Assembly (NCBI GenBank): GCA_030740295.1 | Contig: JASLXP010001289.1 | Location: forward strand, 1-6,433 | Length of the DNA stretch: 6,433 nt | DNA from: Planctomycetota bacterium | GTDB lineage: Bacteria; Planctomycetota; PUPC01; JACPCR01 | Reading direction: 5' to 3' | Part shown: in pieces, positions 1 through 6,433 of the stretch | Layout: each line of letters starts with the position of its first letter | Position numbering within the stretch: the stretch's first letter is position 1 | The notes under the pieces: generated by a model | Database searches by the model: none | What the model was told of the DNA's origin: nothing | Seen by the model: only the letters and a program-made list of their open reading frames with translations | Program-made: the position numbers and the translations under genes

Positions 1-3000
1 AGGACCGCACGGTGGCCCTTGCCGCCCGAGCCAAATTGGCGGATGCCCGCAAAGCCCTCGAAGCAGGTCAGGCGCTGGACGCTAGAAAGCTCGCGGCTGA
101 GGCAGGCCAAATCCATCCCTCGGTGGCACGCGAGGTCGAGAAGTTCCAGCAGGAAATCAACAGTAGCGCATCCGATGATGAACGTAAGGCCCGCGCCGCC
201 GAGCTGGCCCAGGCCGAAGAGCTTTACAAAGCCGGTGAGCACAAAGCCAGTATCGCCCTCCTCGAGAAGCTCGAAAAGGACGGCTTCTTCATCAGGGAAG
301 TCCGACGCCTGAAAAAGCTGGCGGAAAAGGCGGATGCCAAGCTGGCAGCCAAACCCAAAGACGTCGTCACCCCACCTGTCGGGACCAAAACACCATATGC
401 AGACAAGGTCGCAGATCTCCTGAAAGCTGGAGATGTAGCCCTGTCCGTTGATAACGATCCAGACACCGCCAAAGCCGCTTATGAAGCCGTCCTCGTCTGG
501 GAACCTCAGAATGAGATTGCGCTCCGCCGCTTGGCGGAAATCCAAAAGAACATGACACAGTTACAGGAGAAGAAGGTCAAGATCAAAACCGAGACCGAGA
601 AACAGAAACAGGCAGTTGCTTACATGGGATCCTACAAGCAGAAAGAAGAACTTGGAGACCTCGCAGGCGCCATCGAAGATCTCGAAGCCATCCTGCAGAT
701 AAACCCCAAAGACGCAGACGCCAAAAAAGAGCGAAACAGGCTGCTCGCCCTCAAGAAGAGACGTAAGAATGCAATGGGAGTAGCCATGCAGGCCCAGATG
801 GATGAACGGGACCGCCTCGTCACCAACTGGCTGAACGGTGCACGCCAATACCTCAAAGACGGTGAGCCAGACAAAGCACAGATCCTGATTAACAGGGCAA
901 TCGCTTTGCATGGAAGGTCAGACGACACCGATTTCCTGGTTGCGCAGACGGCCCGCGTGCGCAGCGGCTTGGCCATCGCTCCCGTGCACCCTGAACAGCC
1001 CGGCAAAACAGTCGAGCCGGGGGACGTTACACCTGGTGTCGTCACTCCGGAGGTAGTCCAGCCGCCAATCGCTCCGCCCAAAGATGTAGACCCTGTAGAG
1101 TGGCAAAAGGCTCAGGAACTGTTGGCTAAGATTGGTGAGGCTGAGCTCATCAAGAAACAGGAAATGGATTTCAAGGTAAACAGCCTCTGCGATGAAGCAG
1201 AAAAGGCCCTTGAGATCGGCAATTTTCCCAAAGCCGGCAACTTGCTTGAGGAGGCCTCCAAATGGAATAAGAAAGATGAGCGAGTCAAATCCCTGCGCAC
1301 AAAGTTGAGAATCCTCACCGGAACGAAGAGCGTTGAACCCTCTGACCTGCTCTCCGAAAAAGAAGAGGAGCGCAAGGTAAGAATCGAGATGAATATTGCG
1401 GAGATGGAGAAGCTCTTCGAATCCGGGAATAAACTCCTCGCTCTCAAGCAATACGATGATTCCATTGAGCGTTTTGAAAACGCACGTGCGATTCTCAGAG
1501 CCCTTCCGGACACTGAAAGGCTGAAAGGCTATCGGGCCGAGTCAGAGCAGAAACTGGCCCTGGCGCGGCAGGAAAAGGCTGCCGAAGAACAGCGCGTGGA
1601 CGAGCTTCAGAAACGCCAGGCCGCCCAGCTTATCCAACAGCAAAGGATTGCACAGAGCAACTTGCAGAAAAAGCAGAGAGAGGAGCTCCTCTCCAGGGCC
1701 CGGGCCCAGATGGAAGAAGAGAATTATGGGCTGGCCGAAGATTATGTGAAAAGATTGCTGAATATCGATCCCCTCAATGCCGAAGCAAGAGGCCTGATGT
1801 CACAGTTGCAGAGAGCCAGAAGGGTTGACCGCTCCGACACGGCAAGAAGAAAGACGGCTGACAGTCTCGATGAGTTGCTCATTCAGACCGAGGAAGTCTC
1901 TACCCCGATCACGACGCTGTTCGAGTATCCCGACAACTGGCAGGAGATCATTGCCAAGCGCCGCATCGGCAGTGCCATTTCTGAGGATGTTCCAGAATGG
2001 CAGCAGGAGATTAAAGCTCAAATGGAGAAGCGGATTTCTTTCGATTTCGTAGATACACCGCTTGCAGATGTGGTCGCTTTCCTCACCAACCTGACCAACA
2101 CAAATATGGTCCTCGACCCGGCTGCTGTTGAAGGCGATGATGTCCCTGTCACCCTCAAAGTCAGTGACATGAAGCTCGAGGCCGCCCTCGAATGGATTCT
2201 GCGCCTGGTGAATCTGACTTATGCCTTCAGAGACGAAGCAGTCTTTATCTCCACTCCGGATCGTGTCGCTGAAAAACCAATTCTTCGACTCTATGATGTC
2301 CGTGACCTTCTTGCAGTGATTCCCGACTATTCGGGCACTGGGCTGCCATCCATTGGTGAAGGCGGCGGCGGCGGCGGCGGAGGTGGTGGAGACCTATTCG
2401 GCGGCGAAGGTGGAGATGGCGAGCGGTTTACTGGAGAAGACCTTGTCGAGTTTATCAGCCAGACCGTTTCCCCATCCAGTTGGGGTGATGGAGGAGATGA
2501 TTTTGGTGGTGAAGAGGAAGAGGGCGGTCCTTCAGGAACCATCGCGTACCGGTCAGGCCAACTGGTAATCACACAGACACCAGATAACCACCGTCAGGTC
2601 GAAGATCTCCTGTCCCTGTTCAGGGAGTCGGCGAGAGTCCAGGTCCACATCAGCGCAAGATTCATCGAAGTCAGCGAAGGTTTTATCCGTGGAATCGGAA
2701 TCAGTTGGTCCCAATTGGATTTCAACAATATAAGCAGCCGTTTCGATCCTGATCCAGCGACGCCGGATGACACTGATATTGCCGCAACGATTACAAGCTC
2801 CATTGGCGCTCCTGGCGGACTTTTCGGTGCAGGTCTGGCAGGCCTTGCTGGCAGCATTCTGTATAGGACGGACGTGGAGGCCACGCTTAACTTTCAGATG
2901 GGCAAGGAAAGCAATGAAGTCAACACCCTCCTCGCTCCGGAACTCACCTGTTTTAATGGTCAGCAGGCAAGAATCGCTGTGGTGACCGAACAGAGATTCC

Positions 3001-3500
3001 TTGAAGATGCAGAAGTCGATACCGTCCAGGGAACTGGTGGCAGCGCAGGATTCTCCACCATCGACCCGGAAATCGGAACTATTGATGAAGGGATCAACTT
3101 CCTCGTCAGGCCGACCGTAAGCTCAGACAAAAGATATGTCACCCTTGACCTCCAGCCTCAGGTTAATGACATCATTTCCATGGGAACACTCAACCTTACT
3201 CTCGATGTCGACGCCAATACGGGCACGCCAATCGTCGCTCCAATTCAGTTGCCGTCACAGAGTGTCAAGCTCATCCAGACATCGGTGGCTGTGCCGGATG
3301 GAGGCACCCTCCTCATCGGTGGGTTGATTGATACCGAAGATCGTTTTGATAAAGCGACGGTGCCGTTCCTGGATCGAATCCCAGTGCTAAGCGCACTGAT
3401 CGGACAACGAAATAAGTCCAGGTCGAAGCGCTATCTGCTCATTCTGGTCAAGGCCAGTATTCTCATCAGAGATGAAATGGAGCCGCCCGATATCAATTAA
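1..3500 (+). CDS. TPR-repeat secretin of the GspD/PilQ superfamily (5' partial)
   Basis: This is the outer-membrane channel subunit of a type II secretion or type IV pilus-like system; family members form large gated rings. Numbering is from the GTG at 12. Seen in the sequence: TPR-like helix pairs at about 60-92, 132-177, 205-245, 270-303, 390-433, 465-500 and 556-604; Pro-rich linkers at about 113-131 and 323-361; a Gln/Glu/Lys-rich coiled coil at about 510-568; an STN/N0-like domain at 674-747; an N1-like domain beginning at 'LRLYDVRDLL' (758), with a Gly/acidic insert at 784-842; and the secretin core at about 876-1152. The core shows 'EVNTLLAPELTCFNGQQARI', 'VPDGGTLLIGGLID' (1094-1107) and 'VPFLDRIPVLSALIG' (1117-1131). 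The frame is open to base 3 and no signal peptide is visible, so the true start lies upstream and GTG 12 is only an internal valine. The protein ends 11 residues after the core, so there is no long C-terminal pilotin-binding tail. The secretin assignment is firm; the substrate or system served is unknown. Confidence 0.93.
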   Translation, partial: DRTVALAARAKLADARKALEAGQALDARKLAAEAGQIHPSVAREVEKFQQEINSSASDDERKARAAELAQAEELYKAGEHKASIALLEKLEKDGFFIREVRRLKKLAEKADAKLAAKPKDVVTPPVGTKTPYADKVADLLKAGDVALSVDNDPDTAKAAYEAVLVWEPQNEIALRRLAEIQKNMTQLQEKKVKIKTETEKQKQAVAYMGSYKQKEELGDLAGAIEDLEAILQINPKDADAKKERNRLLALKKRRKNAMGVAMQAQMDERDRLVTNWLNGARQYLKDGEPDKAQILINRAIALHGRSDDTDFLVAQTARVRSGLAIAPVHPEQPGKTVEPGDVTPGVVTPEVVQPPIAPPKDVDPVEWQKAQELLAKIGEAELIKKQEMDFKVNSLCDEAEKALEIGNFPKAGNLLEEASKWNKKDERVKSLRTKLRILTGTKSVEPSDLLSEKEEERKVRIEMNIAEMEKLFESGNKLLALKQYDDSIERFENARAILRALPDTERLKGYRAESEQKLALARQEKAAEEQRVDELQKRQAAQLIQQQRIAQSNLQKKQREELLSRARAQMEEENYGLAEDYVKRLLNIDPLNAEARGLMSQLQRARRVDRSDTARRKTADSLDELLIQTEEVSTPITTLFEYPDNWQEIIAKRRIGSAISEDVPEWQQEIKAQMEKRISFDFVDTPLADVVAFLTNLTNTNMVLDPAAVEGDDVPVTLKVSDMKLEAALEWILRLVNLTYAFRDEAVFISTPDRVAEKPILRLYDVRDLLAVIPDYSGTGLPSIGEGGGGGGGGGGDLFGGEGGDGERFTGEDLVEFISQTVSPSSWGDGGDDFGGEEEEGGPSGTIAYRSGQLVITQTPDNHRQVEDLLSLFRESARVQVHISARFIEVSEGFIRGIGISWSQLDFNNISSRFDPDPATPDDTDIAATITSSIGAPGGLFGAGLAGLAGSILYRTDVEATLNFQMGKESNEVNTLLAPELTCFNGQQARIAVVTEQRFLEDAEVDTVQGTGGSAGFSTIDPEIGTIDEGINFLVRPTVSSDKRYVTLDLQPQVNDIISMGTLNLTLDVDANTGTPIVAPIQLPSQSVKLIQTSVAVPDGGTLLIGGLIDTEDRFDKATVPFLDRIPVLSALIGQRNKSRSKRYLLILVKASILIRDEMEPPDIN
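2361..2390 (+). repeat. Glycine codon run with (GGC)6 microsatellite inside the secretin gene
   Basis: Ten consecutive glycine codons encode residues 784-793. The first six are identical GGC triplets (2361-2378), followed by GGA, GGT, GGT and GGA. The run opens a Gly/Asp/Glu-rich stretch reaching about residue 842. It sits inside the small N-domain between the STN-like domain and the secretin core. The run is in frame, so slippage would change the linker length by whole residues. It is probably a flexible loop facing the periplasm or channel lumen, which is an inference from composition only. Confidence 0.9.
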
Positions 3501-3536
3501 ATTGGTTCAACGGACCACGAATCAGACCATTAAATG

Positions 3537-3575
3537 TGAGCCCTTTCTCCGGCAGGAGAGGGGCTCATTTTTTTT
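3537..3575 (+). terminator. Intrinsic terminator after the secretin gene
   Basis: The outer stem pairs TGAGCCC (3537-3543) with GGGCTCA (3561-3567). The inner stem pairs TCTCC (3546-3550) with GGAGA (3555-3559) around the loop GGCA. A small asymmetric internal loop (TT opposite G) separates the two stems. Eight T residues follow (3568-3575). The hairpin begins 36 bases after the TAA stop at 3498-3500, the normal place for a rho-independent terminator. It suggests that most secretin transcripts end here and that the next gene has its own promoter. Confidence 0.9.
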
Positions 3576-3588
3576 GGCCTTAGACTCG

Positions 3589-3612
3589 TATTTGCCTTTC
3601 CTGGGGCAAATA
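3589..3612. promoter_or_regulatory. Perfect 8-bp inverted repeat overlapping the promoter (possible operator)
   Basis: TATTTGCC (3589-3596) and GGCAAATA (3605-3612) are exact reverse complements separated by 8 bases. No T-run follows, so this is not a terminator. The left arm contains most of the proposed -35 box and the right arm ends just before the -10 box. That is the usual placement for a dimeric repressor site. The repeat is seen directly; the operator role is an inference, and the regulator is unknown. Confidence 0.45.
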
Positions 3613-3620
3613 GAGATAAT
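3592..3620 (+). promoter_or_regulatory. Candidate sigma70-like promoter for the downstream TPR gene
   Basis: TTGCCT (3592-3597) lies 17 bases before GATAAT (3615-3620). These match the sigma70 -35 consensus at 4 of 6 positions and the -10 consensus at 5 of 6, with ideal spacing. Transcription would start near 3627 and give a leader of about 65 bases before the ATG at 3692. Its position just after a strong terminator and before a new gene supports it. It remains a motif match only, and promoter rules in PVC-type bacteria are poorly known. Confidence 0.5.
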
Positions 3621-3691
3621 TCGCCGTACGTGTGGGAGCCAGCCTTCTCAGCCCTGCCTGGGCCGCTCTACCTGAACCCCAGAACATAACG

Positions 3692-3775
3692 ATGAAACAC
3701 ATGAATAAGCACAGAATGCATTCAGGTTTACTCCTGCTTAGTCTCTCGTTTACCGGCCTTCCATCATTGAGAGCA
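3692..3775 (+). other. Sec signal peptide of the downstream TPR protein
   Basis: Residues 1-28 show Lys, His and Arg in the first eight positions, a hydrophobic core 'GLLLLSLSFTGL' and a helix-breaking Pro24. A small residue, A28, sits at the predicted cut before 'QVVDVRVELL'. There is no cysteine at +1, so it is not a lipoprotein. The cut position is judged by eye. Confidence 0.8.
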
Positions 3776-6433
3776 CAGGTAGTGGACGTACGCGTCGAAC
3801 TTCTATTTGCAGATGGTTTGTTGGGTAGAGGCTATCTGGACCTGGCCGAAAGGCAGATGGACGGCCTGATTGCCTTGAGAGGAATCTCCAGCCGGGACAG
3901 AGCGGCTATTCATTTCGCCTATGCTGAATTTTGCGATCAGATGGCTCAGCAGGTCTTGAGACGTACTAATTTGAAAAAAATTCAGAAGCTCCAGTTAAAG
4001 GAAAAGTATCTGAAAAAATCACTGGAAAACCTGGACAAAGGGCTCAAGCTGGACCCCAGCAGCGAGCGGGCGGCACAGTCGATATTCCGAATCGGCAGAA
4101 TCCTCAAAGAGCGTGCGCTGACCAAAAAGAAGAACTGGGAGACAATGGAATACGAAAAGGCGCGGATAAACATTGATCCGAAGAAGCCTGGTCTGACCGA
4201 AGAAGAAAAGAAAAAACTGGCTAGAAAAGCTGAGATCGAGAAGACGGTCCCAAAAGAAAAAGCAAGCGCAGTAAAACTGCTGAATACCGCAGTGAAGTAT
4301 TTTGAAACTCTGGCCACACAGAAGGCAAAACTTCACAAAGATTTAAAAGCCAAGATTGCCGCTTCTAAAGACTCAAAGAAGCAAGCCGCAATGGACAAGC
4401 AGGCGACCGTGATTGAAATTGAAATGGTGCTCGCTCAATACGAGTGGTATTCGATTCAGGTCTATCTGGGAGAGATCGAAGGGCCCAAAACACCCAAAGG
4501 AAAAAAGGCGATAGAGGACGCTGTGAAAAACCTCAAAGTGCTTTCAGACAGATACGACCAGTGGGTCATTGGAAAATATGCGCTCATGCTCGAGGGATAT
4601 GGTCATTGCATGCTGGAAAACTATGAGAGTGCATTCGCCAAATTCAAAGAGAATACTAAAGAGAATAATAACGATGCCATCGATGATGTAATCCAGAAAA
4701 CCTACTACCGCTGGGCATCAGGCGTCAAAGAGTCCAATCCAAAGAAGTATCCCTCAAAGAAGTTCCCGGCCAGAGACATGATGGTTATTTACCTCATCGA
4801 AGGTATGAAGATTAAGGTCACACCAGAGCAGGCAAAAACAAAAATAGGCTTAAAAGAGATCGGAAAGCAATATGGGGTGGACCCTCATGATCTGATGAAG
4901 TTGAACAAGAAGGACGCTTATACCTGCCGCCGCGGAGAGACAGTCATCATCTACAACGGCCTCTTTGTCCGTTACGACGGAATTGAAGACGACAAAGACA
5001 TAGGCAAAGCGTCCGCACTTATTCTGGGAGAAGCCTATGTCAGCCTCTCCAAATCTCTGCGCAGCCAGAAGAAATCGTTCAAGGAATGGTCGGGAAAAGC
5101 AAGGCGTGGTTTCTTTTATGTAGAAAAGATTGCCCAGGGAAAAGACGCCTGGAGTTACAAGGCAAGCCTGCTACTGGCCGATTGGGAAAAGGTGATGAAA
5201 GAAATTCAGTATGAGTCTCCGATCCAACTATATTCAAAGGGAAACTCATTATTTACTAACGCACGTACAGAGAAAGATCCCGTCAAAAGAATATCCATGT
5301 ATGACGGCTGCATTGAAAAGATGCAGAAAGTGGTCTCCATCTATGAAGGGATGGGGGAGACAAAAGCCTTTTCTACTGAAAAAGTCGTGGATGCGTGGTT
5401 CAAAATAGGGGCGTCCTATTATATGACTCAGAGACTTTCTGAGGCCGCCTTGGCATGGAATGCCTGTGCAAGGAATTTCCCGACCGAACCCAACGGCGAA
5501 AAGGCCGGTTCGCTGAGCACATCCATTATGGGCAAGCTCTACAAAGACACACCAAAGGCCAGCAAGCCCACAGTAAGCTACTTTTATGAGGAAATCCTGG
5601 ACGATTTCATTCAACTGTTTCCCGCTACACCCAAAGCCGCCGATTCCCAGTTTATTCGTGGAGAGGTCGTAAGAGCACGGGGTGCCAACCTCAGAGCCGC
5701 AGGGATTTACGAGAAAGTTAAACCCTCCTCCAAATACTATGATAAGGCAAGATACCTAATCGGTATCTGTTACATGAACGAGTTTTATAAACTCTATAGA
5801 AACAAGGAAGCGGAAACACCGGGAGCAAAAGATGCGCTTCAGAAGGCTGATGAAGCATTGGGTAGGTTTATCGACTGGGCAGATGCTGAGCAAGCGCCCC
5901 GGGATGTACTGGTGCCCAGGAAGCAAACCCAGGCCAGAGCTGCTTTTAATCGGTCCACACTTTCACTGTTTCCGATGAACCAGAATGCAGATAAAGTGCT
6001 CGGGCTTCTCGTAGGCTATGAAGGTAAATATAGCGAGTATCTTTCCAAAAAAGACCAGTCCTCCCTTTATCCCCAGGTCATCTTTACTCGCCTGAAGGCA
6101 TACGTCCTCAAGAATAATCTGACCGGCGCAAAGAGCGAGCTCAAACTTCTGTTGGCATACCCAGATTCCAAAGATCTAGGGAACGCTTATAAGTATGTTG
6201 CCGGTGTCTTTATGAAGGAGGCGGAACAGAAAGACAAGGCCCTCGAAGTAAGCAGGAAGAAACTCGAAGAACTGAAAGCAAATAGTGATGCTGGTGCCGA
6301 GGCGCTGGAAAAACAGATCGCCGCAGACGAAAAGGAGATCGGCGCGATTCGTGTGAAGGCCGCAGACCAGTATTACGAGTTCCTGACAAAAGCCAAGGGC
6401 AAGGAGCCCTCGATCTTTATGTTTGCCGCAGAT
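3692..6433 (+). CDS. Exported TPR-like protein with a probable LysM motif (3' partial)
   Basis: The frame from ATG 3692 is open for 914 codons to the last base of the window, with no stop, so the gene continues beyond it. The N-terminus has a basic n-region, a Leu-rich core and a cleavage site after 'LPSLRA' (A28|Q29), giving a Sec-exported, probably periplasmic protein. The remainder is almost all predicted helix. TPR-like pairs lie near residues 39-85, 286-322, 566-606 and 630-702. A Lys/Glu-rich charged stretch covers about 140-240, and coiled coil covers about 841-905. A degenerate LysM-like segment sits at about 373-422. In-frame ATGs at 3692, 3701 and 3716 compete as starts; none has a clear Shine-Dalgarno site. 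I prefer 3692 or 3701 because they keep the basic n-region. I do not recognise a named family. A scaffold role in the envelope is an inference from export, repeats and the secretin neighbour. Confidence 0.88.
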   Translation, partial: MKHMNKHRMHSGLLLLSLSFTGLPSLRAQVVDVRVELLFADGLLGRGYLDLAERQMDGLIALRGISSRDRAAIHFAYAEFCDQMAQQVLRRTNLKKIQKLQLKEKYLKKSLENLDKGLKLDPSSERAAQSIFRIGRILKERALTKKKNWETMEYEKARINIDPKKPGLTEEEKKKLARKAEIEKTVPKEKASAVKLLNTAVKYFETLATQKAKLHKDLKAKIAASKDSKKQAAMDKQATVIEIEMVLAQYEWYSIQVYLGEIEGPKTPKGKKAIEDAVKNLKVLSDRYDQWVIGKYALMLEGYGHCMLENYESAFAKFKENTKENNNDAIDDVIQKTYYRWASGVKESNPKKYPSKKFPARDMMVIYLIEGMKIKVTPEQAKTKIGLKEIGKQYGVDPHDLMKLNKKDAYTCRRGETVIIYNGLFVRYDGIEDDKDIGKASALILGEAYVSLSKSLRSQKKSFKEWSGKARRGFFYVEKIAQGKDAWSYKASLLLADWEKVMKEIQYESPIQLYSKGNSLFTNARTEKDPVKRISMYDGCIEKMQKVVSIYEGMGETKAFSTEKVVDAWFKIGASYYMTQRLSEAALAWNACARNFPTEPNGEKAGSLSTSIMGKLYKDTPKASKPTVSYFYEEILDDFIQLFPATPKAADSQFIRGEVVRARGANLRAAGIYEKVKPSSKYYDKARYLIGICYMNEFYKLYRNKEAETPGAKDALQKADEALGRFIDWADAEQAPRDVLVPRKQTQARAAFNRSTLSLFPMNQNADKVLGLLVGYEGKYSEYLSKKDQSSLYPQVIFTRLKAYVLKNNLTGAKSELKLLLAYPDSKDLGNAYKYVAGVFMKEAEQKDKALEVSRKKLEELKANSDAGAEALEKQIAADEKEIGAIRVKAADQYYEFLTKAKGKEPSIFMFAAD
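4808..4957 (+). other. Degenerate LysM-like motif within the TPR protein
   Basis: Residues about 373-422 contain 'EIGKQYGVDPHDLMKLNK', which follows the LysM helix pattern (I-A-x-x-Y-G-V-x-x-x-x-L-x-x-L-N). After a short gap comes 'YTCRRGETVIIY', comparable to the final L-x-P-G-Q-x-L-x-I-P strand, with R-G-E-T replacing P-G-Q. The first strand would be 'MKIKVTPEQA', without the typical Y-x-V-x-x-G-D-T signature. LysM modules bind N-acetylglucosamine polymers such as peptidoglycan, so the protein may contact the cell wall. The helix part fits well and the strands fit loosely. Confidence 0.55.

Noticed and set aside
12..14. GTG as the start codon of the secretin gene
   Set aside because: The frame is open upstream to the window edge, the sequence already reads like a TPR helix, there is no signal peptide and there is no ribosome binding site. 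The gene is better read as 5' truncated.
561..1513. Several minus-strand open frames of 116-177 codons
   Set aside because: They lie opposite the TPR region of the secretin gene, show no recognisable domain, and overlap each other in different frames. They are typical shadows of biased codon use.
2327..2572. Minus-strand frame with a polyproline run
   Set aside because: It is the complement of the glycine codon run in the secretin gene and lies fully inside a well-supported domain structure.
3651..3663. GCCC-TGCCT-GGGC hairpin in the leader of the second gene
   Set aside because: Only four base pairs with no extension; too weak and too likely by chance to call a regulatory structure.
3472..3675. 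67-codon plus-strand frame spanning the secretin stop and the spacer
   Set aside because: It runs through the terminator hairpin and T-run and the promoter candidate, starts inside the secretin gene in another frame, and encodes nothing recognisable.
3982..4336. Two overlapping minus-strand frames with Phe/Ser/Leu-rich products that look like membrane proteins
   Set aside because: They are the antisense of Lys/Glu-rich codons (AAA and GAA read as TTT and TTC) in the exported TPR gene. They have no independent start signals and overlap one another.
5249..5614. 121-codon minus-strand frame with hydrophobic patches
   Set aside because: It is fully antisense to the continuous 914-codon frame and has no supporting start signal or recognised motif.

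Overview
The window holds two long genes on the + strand, both cut by the window edges, with a 191-base spacer between them. I see no RNA gene, mobile element, CRISPR array or credible minus-strand gene. The base composition is roughly balanced, with mildly AT-richer and lysine-richer coding in the second gene. Neither the sequence before the second gene nor anything else shows a strong Shine-Dalgarno site. The first gene joins a secretin to a very long TPR region and carries a glycine-rich insert next to a 'YDVRDLL' motif. From memory this looks most like Planctomycetes and other PVC-superphylum bacteria (Lentisphaerota, Verrucomicrobiota). This placement is an inference and I cannot narrow it further.

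Layout: bases 1-3500 are the 3' part of a gene for an outer-membrane secretin (GspD/PilQ superfamily). Its first ~670 visible residues are TPR-like helical repeats and coiled coil. They are followed by an STN/N0-like domain, a short secretin N-domain with a Gly/acidic insert, and a complete secretin core ending 11 residues before the stop. Bases 3501-3691 hold a clear intrinsic terminator (3537-3575), then a sigma70-like promoter candidate (3592-3620) overlapped by a perfect 8-bp inverted repeat (3589-3612). From 3692 to the end of the window runs one uninterrupted reading frame of 914 codons with no stop. It encodes an exported, lysine-rich helical-repeat protein with an N-terminal Sec signal peptide and a probable degenerate LysM motif at residues ~373-422.

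Taken together, this looks like part of an envelope locus. An outer-membrane channel with an oversized periplasmic scaffold lies next to a large periplasmic scaffold protein that may contact peptidoglycan. The terminator and new promoter between them argue for two transcription units rather than one operon. A shared function is a hypothesis from adjacency and architecture and is not shown by the sequence.
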